Source: Eggerthellaceae bacterium UBA3686
Lineage (GTDB): Bacteria > Actinomycetota > Coriobacteriia > Coriobacteriales > Eggerthellaceae
Reading direction: 5' to 3'
Assembly (NCBI GenBank): GCA_002371495.1
Contig: DFIX01000016.1
Location: 1 to 61,264, forward strand
Length of the DNA: 61,264 bases
Below are positions 32,423-41,685 of the stretch, in pieces. Made by a program: the position numbers and the translations under genes. Numbering within the stretch: the first letter of the stretch is position 1; the number at the start of each line of letters is the position of its first letter. The notes under the pieces are model-generated. The model was not told the DNA's origin. It made no database searches and saw only the letters and a program-made list of their open reading frames with translations.

Positions 32423-35400
32423 ATGGCCTTCACACCAGGACAAGAGAAATGCATACACACCCTCGACCGTTCGCTCGTGGTGGCGGCCGGTGCCGGTTCG
32501 GGCAAGACGTTTACTCTGACCAAGCGCATCGTCTATGCCATACAGAGCGGATCTGTGGACGGTATCGGCAGGGTATGCGCCATAACCTTTACCAACAAAG
32601 CGGCAGGCGAGCTGAAGTCGCGCATCAAGGCCGAGTTGCGTGCTTGCGGGCTCGCAGAGCAAGCGCTTGCGGTTGACGAAGCTTGGGTTTCGACGATTCA
32701 CGGCATGTGCGCGCGAATCCTAAGGGCTCATGCCATCGAGTTGGACATCGACCCGGCGTTTAAAATGGCCGACGCCGTGCAGGTCAACGTGTTGCGCGAA
32801 CGTGCGGTCGACGAGGTTCTGTCGTATGCGCGCTTCGTTTCGGGCGCGCTCGACGCCGACGAGCCCGACGGCTTCGGCTCCGTCGATGTCGCCGATGACC
32901 ATCTGAGGGCAGCTTCGGCAGATGATGGCCCGATGCGCGCCGCTGACGTGGCAAGGAGCTTGGGCGTGGAGTTCCCGAGCAGCCAGGCGATTGACGCGCT
33001 GTTCCAGGAGTATTCTGCGCGCACGCGCGGCCCGCGCGGGTCTTCGGTTGAGTCGATGGTGCACGGTCTCGTCGAAATGGCAGGCGCCCGGCCCGATGGG
33101 TTCGACTCGCTCGTAAGCGCTGGCGCTTCCGTGAATCCCGCACGGCTGGTCGATGCCGTGCTCGAGGCGTTCGAGGGAATTGCCGCTGCCGTCGGCTCCC
33201 AGAAGCCCAACGAGGCGCGCGAAGCCTGGGCTGCGCAAACGCTCGAACATGCCGAGCAGATTCGCGCACAGCTGCAAAAGGGCCTTGCAAGTGATTGCAA
33301 GTGGGCTCTTAAGGCGCTCGATTCGCTCGAATGGCCGAAGAAAACTGGCTCGGTCGACTACAAGAACCAGGTCGGTGAAGCAATCGACGTTTACAAGATG
33401 TGCGTTATGGAGCTGCGCCTTGCGCTCGCTTCCGACCATCTTAACACCCTGATCGCGCTGGCAAAGATCGCGTTGGGTCTCTTCGCCCTGGCAAAGCACC
33501 AAGAGGGCATTTTAGACAACAACGACCTTCTGGTTATGGCTTACAACGCCGTAACCGGCAACCCCGATTTAGCTGCGATTTACGCCGACAAGTTCCAACT
33601 GGTGATGGTCGACGAATTCCAGGATACCGACCAGATGCAGGTCGATATGATCAAGGCCTTGTCGGGGCCGGGTGCGTGCCGCCTGTGCACGGTCGGCGAT
33701 GCCCAGCAATCGATCTACCGGTTCAGGGGCGCTGACGTCTCGGTCTACAACCGCCATCTGAAAGACGTCGAGTCGGGCAACGCCGATGACGTCATAAAAC
33801 TCGCCGATAACTTCCGCAGCCATGCAGACGTGCTCTCGTTCGTCGATCGCGTGTTCGAGCAGCCCGATGTTTTCGGGGGAAGCTTCATGTCGCTCGCGCC
33901 GGGTCGCGACGAGGAGCGGGTAAAGCAGCCGTTCGCAAGCGGCGTTCCGCGTATCCAGGTGCAGCTTACGTCGAATAGCCGCGGGGGAGCAAAGGCCGAG
34001 CAAGTTCGCCAGGTGGCGGCGGCGCGCATTGCCGACGTGTTCGCCGACTTGCACCAGAAGGGGCACTCCGCAGGCCAGATGGCGGTGCTTCTGGGCGGTA
34101 TGACCTACGCTGGCATGTACGCCGAGGCGCTTCGTGCCCGAGGGCTTGCTTGCGTGATATCGGGGGGTTCGGTCTTCGCCCAAACGCCCGAAGCGCATCT
34201 TGTGTGCGACTTGGTACGCGTAATCGCCAACCCGTACCAAACCCAGGCGCTTCACAACGTGCTTACAGGGCCGCTGTTCAGGCTGACCGCGCAGGACCTG
34301 CTGGTGCTGACCACCGTGGCCGATGATGAGGACGGCAGCCCAAGGCGCAGGAACTTGGCGTCGGGAGTCATCGCCGAGGCATTCAAACTCAGCCGAGGGC
34401 AGGTCGAGGCGAGCTGGTCGGGTCAACTCGCGTTGGCCCTTAGGGTTATGGGAGAGGCTTTTGGCGCGGCGGGGCGCTCTGCGGTGTCGCGCATTCTTTC
34501 GCGGGTGATTGTCGAGTCGGGGTTGCTGACCCGCTTGCAGAAGCAGGGTGCCGAGGGGTTGGCATCGGCTGCCAACGTCTACAAGGCCGTGCGCATGGTC
34601 GAATCGGTCGAATCGTCGGGCGCGGTTGGTCCGGCGGGTGTCGAGCGCGATTTCACGGCGCTGCTGGCCGAATCGAAAGAGGCGCCTGGGGCGTTGTCGG
34701 CAACGGGCGGCGACTTCGTGCGCATCATGACGGTCCATGCGTCCAAGGGCCTCGAGTTTCCCGTAGTTGCCGTTGCCGAATTCAAAGATTCGGCTGGCAG
34801 TTCGGCAAAGCTGCTCTCGGGGGAGGTGGGGGGCAAGGTGTACTTGTCGCTCGACCTGGACAACACGCTGAAATCGATGAATGGGCATGCCAAGTTCGAC
34901 AAGGTGCCCGAACTGTACGCGACCCTCATGGAGGGACGTGCGGGCGAAGACGAGCTTGCAAGCGCGATTTGCCAGGCAGAAGGCGCGCTGGCTCGCCGTG
35001 CAGCGCTGTACGAATACGAGCGGGCAGCCGATGAGGAGGAATCCAAGCGCTTGCTATACGTAGCGCTTACGCGCGCCAAGGAAGCCCTGGTCGTGTCGCT
35101 TAGAGGTTCGCGCACCAAGGAAAACTCCTTGGGTACGCCCCGGGGCTGTTTGGGGTCTGTCGTCACGGCGCTCGCTGGTCCTGCCAATGGGTTCGACGTG
35201 GGCGTTTCACGGCTCGAATACGGTGGAAGCATGCCGGCTTTGGTCGAGTCCGTTGCGCTTACAGCCGAAGATTTCGAGGACGATGGCGTCCCGGGGCCCG
35301 ATGGGGCGTTGTCGGTTGGCGACGGGAGCGGCTCCGATGGCGAGCGGCTTGCTTCCGAAAACGACGGCCCGCCTGTTGGCCTCTGCGAGTTCGCGGTTCC

Positions 35401-36304
35401 GGCGCCCCTGCAAAGACCGCATATCAGCCGTATGCCGTATGCGCCGGCACATGAGGGAATCTTCAGCTATTCGTCGATCTCGGAAGCATCGCACGAAGGC
35501 GATGTGCTTGGCGGGCTCGTGCAACGCTTCTTCGTCTCCGCCGATGAATGCGACGAAGAGGCCGTGTTCTCGATATACCTGAGGCCTTCGGAAGAGCCGC
35601 AAGACGATGTTGGATCTATCGCGAGCGCGCTCGGCAACCGAGTGGCGGCGGCAGTTGACGAAGACGACGGTTCGTGGGCTTATATTGGCACATCCACCGC
35701 AGATGACGACAAGGCGACCGATCTGGGTACCGCTTTCCATCGCCTAGCCCAATACGCGGTCGTTATGCGCGAACAGGGTCGGCCGCTCGTGCGTCCCGAT
35801 GAGCAGCGGGTCATATCCTTAAGCCGTGCGGGCAATCTCGATGGGGTGCAGTGCGACAGGCTCGACGCCGCGCTCGGCCGTTGGTTTGCAAGTGATGTGG
35901 CAAGCCAGATGGCGGAGTTCGGCGATCTGCGCGCCGAGACGCCGTTCTTCCTGAAGCTCGAGCCTCCGTTTGCGCCCACGGGGATATACCTCGAGGGCGA
36001 GATAGACCTATTGGCGATCGATCATGTTCATGGGCGAGCCGTCGTGGTCGACTACAAGACCGGGGGCCGCGCAGACGAGACCGAAGACGAGCTGAGCCTC
36101 AAGCATGTGCTGCAGGCGAGCTGCTATGCCTACGCCGTCATGTCGCAGGGAATCCACGAGCTCGAAGCGATCTTCGTCCGCGTCGAGCGCCCGCGTGCGA
36201 ACATGCCCGAACAGCCGCAATGCGTCCGCTACCGTTTTAGCGAAGCGGACTTGCCCGTGCTTGGTCAGGCCATCGCACAAGCCTACGCTGCTGCATATTG
36301 CTAA
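32423..36304 (+). CDS. addA: AddA-type helicase-nuclease (UvrD superfamily)
   Basis: This 1293-residue motor nuclease has the superfamily 1 helicase motifs in order: AGAGSGKT at 22-29, AITFTNKAAGELK, VDEFQDTD near 396, VGDAQQSIYRFRGAD near 425, MTVHASKGLEFPVV near 770, and LLYVALTRAKE near 875. A C-terminal RecB-type nuclease domain carries EGEIDLL and VVVDYKTGG (about 1190-1211). With AddB it would unwind and degrade broken ends until a Chi-like signal. GGGAG precedes the ATG. The pair replaces RecBCD in many Gram-positives. No Chi sequence for this organism can be named. Confidence 0.93.
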   Translation: MAFTPGQEKCIHTLDRSLVVAAGAGSGKTFTLTKRIVYAIQSGSVDGIGRVCAITFTNKAAGELKSRIKAELRACGLAEQALAVDEAWVSTIHGMCARILRAHAIELDIDPAFKMADAVQVNVLRERAVDEVLSYARFVSGALDADEPDGFGSVDVADDHLRAASADDGPMRAADVARSLGVEFPSSQAIDALFQEYSARTRGPRGSSVESMVHGLVEMAGARPDGFDSLVSAGASVNPARLVDAVLEAFEGIAAAVGSQKPNEAREAWAAQTLEHAEQIRAQLQKGLASDCKWALKALDSLEWPKKTGSVDYKNQVGEAIDVYKMCVMELRLALASDHLNTLIALAKIALGLFALAKHQEGILDNNDLLVMAYNAVTGNPDLAAIYADKFQLVMVDEFQDTDQMQVDMIKALSGPGACRLCTVGDAQQSIYRFRGADVSVYNRHLKDVESGNADDVIKLADNFRSHADVLSFVDRVFEQPDVFGGSFMSLAPGRDEERVKQPFASGVPRIQVQLTSNSRGGAKAEQVRQVAAARIADVFADLHQKGHSAGQMAVLLGGMTYAGMYAEALRARGLACVISGGSVFAQTPEAHLVCDLVRVIANPYQTQALHNVLTGPLFRLTAQDLLVLTTVADDEDGSPRRRNLASGVIAEAFKLSRGQVEASWSGQLALALRVMGEAFGAAGRSAVSRILSRVIVESGLLTRLQKQGAEGLASAANVYKAVRMVESVESSGAVGPAGVERDFTALLAESKEAPGALSATGGDFVRIMTVHASKGLEFPVVAVAEFKDSAGSSAKLLSGEVGGKVYLSLDLDNTLKSMNGHAKFDKVPELYATLMEGRAGEDELASAICQAEGALARRAALYEYERAADEEESKRLLYVALTRAKEALVVSLRGSRTKENSLGTPRGCLGSVVTALAGPANGFDVGVSRLEYGGSMPALVESVALTAEDFEDDGVPGPDGALSVGDGSGSDGERLASENDGPPVGLCEFAVPAPLQRPHISRMPYAPAHEGIFSYSSISEASHEGDVLGGLVQRFFVSADECDEEAVFSIYLRPSEEPQDDVGSIASALGNRVAAAVDEDDGSWAYIGTSTADDDKATDLGTAFHRLAQYAVVMREQGRPLVRPDEQRVISLSRAGNLDGVQCDRLDAALGRWFASDVASQMAEFGDLRAETPFFLKLEPPFAPTGIYLEGEIDLLAIDHVHGRAVVVDYKTGGRADETEDELSLKHVLQASCYAYAVMSQGIHELEAIFVRVERPRANMPEQPQCVRYRFSEADLPVLGQAIAQAYAAAYC

Positions 36305-36315
36305 CGAGGGCGAAG

Positions 36316-36352
36316 ATAATGAGTCGGGAGAACTGTCCTCCCGACTCATTAT
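36316..36352. terminator. Strong hairpin between addA and the PucR gene
   Basis: ATAATGAGTCGGGAG pairs perfectly with CTCCCGACTCATTAT (15 bp, 7-nt loop) 11 bp after the addA stop. T-runs outside the stem are short in both directions, but AT-rich stem ends may suffice. It is placed to end both convergent genes. Confidence 0.7.
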
Positions 36353-36424
36353 TGCGCCGAGCAGGATTGCCTTTTGGTCCCAAGTACTCGATGAGGGCTG
36401 CCGTTCACTATGATTCCAATGAGG

Positions 36425-37936
36425 TTATATGCCGAGGAGTTTCGCCGAGATGAGCAGGTGCAGGACCTGATCTTGATCGTCGAGATCGACGGGGGCGATT
36501 ACTTTGATTTGCGCCATGCGGCGCATGAGCGAGGTGCGATGGATGAACAGTTCCTCTGCTGATTGCGTCGTGTTCTGGTTATTGCGTAGGAAGCACACGA
36601 GCGTTCGGGCGAAATCTGTTCCCTGCTCGGCATCGTGAGCTCGTAGCGCTGCAAGCGCCGGATGGCATACCTGCATCGCCGAAAGCTCTCCAGCGCTTTG
36701 AACGAGCAGGTAGTCGAGCAGGTAGTCTTCGAATCGATAGTACCAGAAATGCGGATCGCGCACCTGGCCGTATTTCAGTGCATAGCCGGCTTCAAGATAA
36801 GAGCCCCGTCCCAGCAGGAAGTTGGAATAACGACCGCTTACGCCCGCCTTGCACGCGTATTCGCGCAACATTGCCACAAGCGCCTTGATGAATCGCTTCA
36901 TCACCTGATCGCTCGTCTCTTCCCCGCGTGCAGCGCGCGTGAGGTTCGCAACCCACACGATTTCCCGGTCAGTCGAAAACGCGCAATTGTTCCCGATGGT
37001 CCTTTCGAGCAGGCCGCACAGGTAAAGCGACACGGTATCCCAATGCACTCCTTCGAAGAATACGAGCTTTGCCACAACGTACTCATCCTGGGCGCTCCAT
37101 CCATACGAGCGAAGGACCGACGTAGCGTCTTCGGCGTCAACGGTATCGGCGTCGAGAATCACGCTCCGCGCGAGCACGTGCAGCGAATCGTGTTGCGCCG
37201 AGATGATGCCTGCATTGCCGGCAAAACGCAAGAAGAGATCGTCTAGCCGCGCATGGTATACGTCAATGAGCTGTTCTTGGCCTCGGTGTAGTCGCTTAAC
37301 GCCAGCGGGCAGCGTGATGACAAGGCGCGCAAGGTACTCGTCTCCGTCGAACGTGTTCACACCGTAGAACATGCGATTAAAAGCGTCTTCGTAGTAGAAG
37401 CCGCCGTGGATTTCGGCAGCATGAAGGTAGTCCAGGTCTTCGACCAAGCCAGTCGCCCTTCGGGAGGGTATCTGGCCTTCGACGCTCAGCCCTTCGTCCT
37501 CGCCCTCCAAAAGCCCACTCGAAAGCCAGTAATCGTCCGACGACGCCAGCACGATTAGATTGCAATCGAAATATGCGATCGCGCAGCCAAGCATGTCGCG
37601 CCCCAAGGTCATGAAGTCATCGAGCGTTGCACCGCGCAAGAGCGCCTCGCCAAGCGAAGATGCCCACGTCTCGGCAGTGCGGAGGGCGTCGTAGGTTGCG
37701 GCAAGCGCTTCGGTCGCCGAGCTGCCTTCGGGCCAGCAGATTACGGAAGCCTTCCCGTTAAGCGGGAAGGCTGCTGGGCGGACCTGCTCGCACGCCACGT
37801 ACAGCACGCCGCGCTCCCGTGCGCCGGGATGGTGGCAGCTTATGCGGTCAACCACGCATTCGGGATTGCCGACAAGGTGGACGTCATGACCGTCACGTAA
37901 CAACGCGAACTCGACCATTGCCGCAAGAACCTGCAT
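36425..37936 (-). CDS. PucR-type transcriptional regulator
   Basis: This protein of about 503 residues ends with the PucR-family helix-turn-helix: FLRNNQNTTQSAEELFIHRTSLMRRMAQI followed by LDDQDQVLHLLISAKLLGI. The long N-terminal part is a sensory region without a recognised enzyme domain. ATG 37936 is chosen because AGGAGGG lies just upstream; the longer frame to 38098 is not needed. It is divergent from a UROD-family methyltransferase gene, and the 305-bp region between them holds two matching palindromes, so it probably regulates that gene. The inducer may be a methylated compound, by analogy with related loci; this is inference. Confidence 0.85.
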   Translation of the reverse strand: MQVLAAMVEFALLRDGHDVHLVGNPECVVDRISCHHPGARERGVLYVACEQVRPAAFPLNGKASVICWPEGSSATEALAATYDALRTAETWASSLGEALLRGATLDDFMTLGRDMLGCAIAYFDCNLIVLASSDDYWLSSGLLEGEDEGLSVEGQIPSRRATGLVEDLDYLHAAEIHGGFYYEDAFNRMFYGVNTFDGDEYLARLVITLPAGVKRLHRGQEQLIDVYHARLDDLFLRFAGNAGIISAQHDSLHVLARSVILDADTVDAEDATSVLRSYGWSAQDEYVVAKLVFFEGVHWDTVSLYLCGLLERTIGNNCAFSTDREIVWVANLTRAARGEETSDQVMKRFIKALVAMLREYACKAGVSGRYSNFLLGRGSYLEAGYALKYGQVRDPHFWYYRFEDYLLDYLLVQSAGELSAMQVCHPALAALRAHDAEQGTDFARTLVCFLRNNQNTTQSAEELFIHRTSLMRRMAQIKVIAPVDLDDQDQVLHLLISAKLLGI

Positions 37937-38102
37937 GCGCCCTCCTTTTCCATAAGCATCTTGATGGACCCAGATGGGGGCCATGATCGAAACGGTAGGG
38001 GCGTAAATCGAAGCCCGCTGCTGGGATCCAGCAGCGGAACGCCAAGTTGCCAAACCCCAATCTCCTTGCGGAAAACCTTCGTTAAAGCCCGCTTCCAATA
38101 AT

Positions 38103-38117
38103 GCATCATTGTGATGC
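38103..38117. promoter_or_regulatory. Operator-like palindrome 1
   Basis: GCATCA-TTG-TGATGC is a perfect 15-bp palindrome between the PucR and UROD genes. A related copy lies 89 bp to the right. Confidence 0.6.
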
Positions 38118-38191
38118 GTAACTATACCTCATTTGCTCATTACAGCGACTAGTATCGCAGCTAATGCCTAATTATACTTGCTTTATACGAT

Positions 38192-38206
38192 GCATCATGT
38201 CGATGC
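38192..38206. promoter_or_regulatory. Operator-like palindrome 2
   Basis: GCATC-ATGTC-GATGC matches palindrome 1 in both outer arms and in the following GT. It lies 36 bp before the UROD-family start, overlapping or just after the expected promoter (TATACG at 38184-38189). Spacing of 89 bp between centres would allow DNA looping. Confidence 0.6.
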
Positions 38207-38241
38207 GTTCACCGAGTAACTTCACGAGAAAGGTCACCACA

Positions 38242-39219
38242 ATGATGACGCCGCGCGAGAACTACGAAGCCTACCAGAACCACGAGGCCGTCGATTGGAT
38301 CCCGACGTTCGCCATCGACTTCACCATTTTTGGAAGCCAACGAGAGTGGTGGGAGAACGGTCCGCTCACCGGTGGCTTCGACGGGTTTGGCAACAATTGG
38401 ATTCCTACCGATTCCGCTGCCGGGCAGCCTGCGCTCGATCCGACGATCATCCCGCTCGACGATGTGTGCGACTGGGAGGATAAGGTGAAATTCCCCGACC
38501 TGGACGCCATCGACTGGCAGAAATTTGCCGAAGACGAACTCGCGCTCGCCGACCGTGAAAACAAGGTCATTGAGTATCACACCTGGAACTCGGTGTTTTT
38601 ACGACTCGGACATCTGCTCGGCTTCGAAGAAGCGCTTTGCGCATTCTACGACGAGCCCGAAGCCACCAAGGCGCTCTGCATGGCAATTGCGGACTACAAG
38701 GTGGCGCTGCTCGAGCGGGTGGCCAAATGGATTCAGCCCGATGCGTACGTGCATTACGACGATGTGGCCACCGAGCGGTCGCTTTTCATGGCGCCTGAGG
38801 TGTACCGCGAGTTCATCAAGCCCGCCCACAAGCGTATGAACGATGCTGCAATCGGCCTGGGGATCAAACCTGAAATCCACGTTTGCGGCTGCTGCGAAGC
38901 GATTATTCCCGATATTATCGAAGAGGGCTCTATCGTGTGGCAGTCTGCGCAACCCTCTAACGACATCAATCGCATCATCGAGCAGTATGGTGACAAACTC
39001 TCGGTCCTCGGCGGCTACGACACCCAAGGACGTCCGGGCCACGACGACGCCACCGATGAGGAAATCGCCATCGAAGTGCACCGCTGCCTCGACGAGTATG
39101 GCAAATATGGCCATTCATACGGCTTCATGGGCTTCCGGCTCGGCAACATGCGCGACCCGCGCATTCTCGGCGGCGCCTATCAGTATGCCCAAGAGCTCGC
39201 CGCGAAGCGAGCCCAATAA
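38242..39219 (+). CDS. Uroporphyrinogen decarboxylase (URO-D) family methyltransferase-like protein
   Basis: This protein of about 325 residues has the URO-D barrel fold seen in corrinoid-linked methyltransferases (MtaA/CmuA type) rather than in heme synthesis. The HVCGCCEAIIPDI segment near residue 215 could supply zinc-thiol ligands, and DDVATERSLFMAPEVYREFIKP is a family block. It lacks the typical N-terminal RFxRxP motif of true HemE, supporting a non-heme role. AAAGG precedes ATG 38242; ATG 38245 is also possible. No corrinoid protein or reactivase is adjacent. Control by the divergent PucR regulator is likely. The methylated substrate is unknown. Confidence 0.82.
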   Translation: MMTPRENYEAYQNHEAVDWIPTFAIDFTIFGSQREWWENGPLTGGFDGFGNNWIPTDSAAGQPALDPTIIPLDDVCDWEDKVKFPDLDAIDWQKFAEDELALADRENKVIEYHTWNSVFLRLGHLLGFEEALCAFYDEPEATKALCMAIADYKVALLERVAKWIQPDAYVHYDDVATERSLFMAPEVYREFIKPAHKRMNDAAIGLGIKPEIHVCGCCEAIIPDIIEEGSIVWQSAQPSNDINRIIEQYGDKLSVLGGYDTQGRPGHDDATDEEIAIEVHRCLDEYGKYGHSYGFMGFRLGNMRDPRILGGAYQYAQELAAKRAQ

Positions 39220-39235
39220 CCAAGCGGCGGCGAAA

Positions 39236-39275
39236 CCGTATCAGGCGTGAAAAGCATGCCTGATACGGATATTTG
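39236..39275. terminator. Terminator-like hairpin between convergent genes
   Basis: CCGTATCAGGC at 39236-39246 pairs with GCCTGATACGG at 39258-39268, followed by ATATTTG. It lies 16 bp after the UROD stop and 53 bp from the queA stop. Confidence 0.75.
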
Positions 39276-39320
39276 CCTGAGTTTGCAAACGGCAATCTGG
39301 GGGTTGTAATTCTCCCTCAC

Positions 39321-40460
39321 CTAGCTGATGAGCATGGCGTCGCCGAAGCTGAAGAAGCGGTACCGCTGCTGTATGGCGTGCTGGTAGGCGGCCATGACGT
39401 TATCGCGCGACGAGAACGCGCTCACGAGCATCATGAGGGTCGATCGGGGCACGTGGAAGTTCGTGATCAGCGCGTCGATGACGTGGAACTCGCTTCCGGG
39501 GAGCAAGTAGAGCTGCGTCGCCTCGCGCTCGCGGGCCCTGATGCGCCCAATTGCGGGGTCCCAAGCGCTCTCGAGGCTGCGCACGCTCGTGGTGCCCACG
39601 GCGATGATGCGCCCCCCGGCGGCTTTTGTGCGCTCGATGGCGTCGACGGTGCTCTGCGGTACCGTGTACAGCTCGGTGTGCATCTGGTGCTGCTCGGGGT
39701 CGTCCTCGTCGACGATGCGGAACGTGTCGAGTCCGACTTCGAGCTCGACTGTTTCCCACCCGGCGCCCTTGGCGCGCAGCTTTTCTATCAGCTGCGGTGT
39801 GAAGTGCAGCCCGGCAGTCGGCGCCGCCGCCGAGCTCTCGCGGCGCGAGTATACCGTCTGGTACAGCTCCTCGTCGCCGGCGTAGTCCTTGATGTAGGGT
39901 GGCAGCGGTGTATGGCCGACCGCGTGAAGGGCTTCGTCGAGGGAGGGTTCTGACGTTGTCAAGCGGGCGATGCGTTCGCCGCGGGCGCCGTTTTCGGCCC
40001 AATCCACGATTTCGGCCGAAAGGACAACGGCGCCTTCCGAATTTTTGAAATCAACCATGGCACCGCTGCCGGGCTTCAGTCGTTTTCCTGGCTTTACCAG
40101 GACTTCCCAATACGCTTGCTGGTTCGACCCCGTTTTGTGGTCGTTCTCGGAGCTACGCTCGGTGCGTTTGCCAGCTGATGGCTTCGGCGTATAGTCGAAC
40201 GCCTGCCTGAGCAAGAACACCTCCGCAGCTCCGCCCGTGCCCCGTTTGCTTCCCAAGAGGCGCGCGGGCAGGACGCGCGTCTCGTTTACGACGAGCAGGT
40301 CGCCCGGGTTCACGTAATCGACGATATCGCGGAAGATGCGGTCTTCGAGTGCGCCTGTTGTCCGGTCCATGACGAGCAGCCGGCACGCGTCGCGCTCGGC
40401 AGCAGGTTCCTGTGCGATGAGCTCGGCTGGAAGCTCGTAATCGAAATCGCTCGTTCTCAC
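39321..40460 (-). CDS. queA: tRNA preQ1(34) S-adenosylmethionine ribosyltransferase-isomerase
   Basis: This protein of about 379 residues makes epoxyqueuosine on tRNA by moving the ribose of S-adenosylmethionine to preQ1. Typical blocks are FDYELPAELIAQEP, RDACRLLVMDR, VVNETRVLPARL, VKPGKRLKPG and SAAAPTAGLHFTP. Between LLLRQAF and WEVLVKPG it carries an extra polar stretch of about 27 residues (PSAGKRTERSSENDHK...), so it is longer than usual (about 345-356). The start is GTG at 40460 behind GGAG. The other queuosine genes queH and tgt lie 2.5-5.7 kb to the right but not in one operon. Confidence 0.94.
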   Translation of the reverse strand: MRTSDFDYELPAELIAQEPAAERDACRLLVMDRTTGALEDRIFRDIVDYVNPGDLLVVNETRVLPARLLGSKRGTGGAAEVFLLRQAFDYTPKPSAGKRTERSSENDHKTGSNQQAYWEVLVKPGKRLKPGSGAMVDFKNSEGAVVLSAEIVDWAENGARGERIARLTTSEPSLDEALHAVGHTPLPPYIKDYAGDEELYQTVYSRRESSAAAPTAGLHFTPQLIEKLRAKGAGWETVELEVGLDTFRIVDEDDPEQHQMHTELYTVPQSTVDAIERTKAAGGRIIAVGTTSVRSLESAWDPAIGRIRAREREATQLYLLPGSEFHVIDALITNFHVPRSTLMMLVSAFSSRDNVMAAYQHAIQQRYRFFSFGDAMLIS

Positions 40461-40583
40461 GTTGGTGTCTCCGTTCGGGGTAGGTTTCGTGCCAAACGAT
40501 TGTAGGTCATGTTCGGCGAAAACCGACGAATATGCATATCCCAAATAACCGCTTGCGCGCGAACCGAACCAAAGGGGGCATAC

Positions 40584-40637
40584 AGGTTAGCCGAAGCCAA
40601 GCCGATGCGAGTTTCCACCAGCGTTTTCGCGGTGGGA
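40584..40637 (-). repeat. Family A half-element (degenerate)
   Basis: AGGTTAGCCGAAGCCAAGCC at 40584-40603 matches the right part of the family A core. It is followed by an arm-like segment and the terminal GGTGGGA at 40631-40637. No complementary left arm is present, so this is a remnant. It lies in the 283-bp divergent space between queA and the PARG-like gene. Confidence 0.75.
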
Positions 40638-40743
40638 TAAGCTATTCGGACCGATTACCTACGGGGTAAGCGGTTCGCTTGGGGCATCTCAGGCATGGTG
40701 CGCTATACTGGGAAAATCTGCGACAACGATAGGAGATTTGGGA

Positions 40744-41610
40744 ATGCCCACCAAAGAAGAGCGCCAAGCAGAGGCAAAAAGGCATATCGGCATGATGAGG
40801 GGCTTGTTCGCCACCGATATAGCCAAGACGATTGAAACCGCGAAGCTTTACGAGGACGGCGAGGGCCGCGAGCTCGAGCTGCCGGAGCCCCGGTTCGAGT
40901 CGACGAACGTGAGCGTCGAGCGCGTTGACGCAGCGAAAGCCGTAACCGATGCGAAAGAAAGGGCATGCGTCTTGGATTTCGCGTCGTACCGTTATCCGGG
41001 CGGCGGCTACGTCAACGGCGGTTGGTCGCAGGAAGAGGAGCTCTGCTCGCAGAGTAGCTTATACCCTGTGCTCGACGGGCTTCAGGATGAGTTCTACATT
41101 CCCAATCGGCAGACGCGCCGCGGCGAGCTTTATACCGATCGCGCTCTGTATTTGTCCGACGTGGTATTTACGACCGGCGGGGCCATGAAGAAGCGCGATG
41201 TGCTCGTTTGCTCGCCGGTTAACAGGCGATTCGCCCTTCAGAATCACCGTTCCGAACCCGAATGCGACATCGACATGGTTCACCGTGTGCATACGGTCAT
41301 GCACATCGCGGCAGCCAACGAAGTCGATTCGCTCGTGCTCGGGGCCTTTGGTTGCGGGTTGTTCGGAAACGATCCTACCAAGGTGGCGATCCTGTTCAGG
41401 GACTGGCTTGCTGCGCATCCGGGTCAGTTCCAAAACGTCGTCTTCGCCATACCGGGCGGCCCCAACCTCGATGCGTTTCGCGAGGTCTTCCCGGTCGAGC
41501 GCAAGCATGACGAGGTCGCGCCTGCCCAGAAGGATACCTACGACGATTTCGATGACGACGACTGGCGCAATGACCTCAGCGAGGACAACGGGCGCTGGGT
41601 ATTCGAGTAG
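40744..41610 (+). CDS. TIGR02452-type protein, microbial poly(ADP-ribose) glycohydrolase-like
   Basis: This protein of about 288 residues shows the PARG signature: PGGG at 85-88 and QEEE at 96-99, where adjacent glutamates act in catalysis, then a macrodomain-like LVLGAFGCGLFGNDP near 200. Family members remove ADP-ribose from proteins or hydrolyse related bonds. AGGAG precedes ATG 40744 by eight bases. An acidic C-terminal tail (DDFDDDDW) is distinctive. It stands before hisS with a 75-bp gap and may share its transcript. No ADP-ribosyltransferase gene is seen nearby. Confidence 0.88.
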   Translation: MPTKEERQAEAKRHIGMMRGLFATDIAKTIETAKLYEDGEGRELELPEPRFESTNVSVERVDAAKAVTDAKERACVLDFASYRYPGGGYVNGGWSQEEELCSQSSLYPVLDGLQDEFYIPNRQTRRGELYTDRALYLSDVVFTTGGAMKKRDVLVCSPVNRRFALQNHRSEPECDIDMVHRVHTVMHIAAANEVDSLVLGAFGCGLFGNDPTKVAILFRDWLAAHPGQFQNVVFAIPGGPNLDAFREVFPVERKHDEVAPAQKDTYDDFDDDDWRNDLSEDNGRWVFE

Positions 41611-41685
41611 TAAAGACGGGCAAGCGCCCGGGAATACGAAGCTGGTACAGCTCGTTGCCGTGCGCTCGTTAGCAAAGGATTTAAC

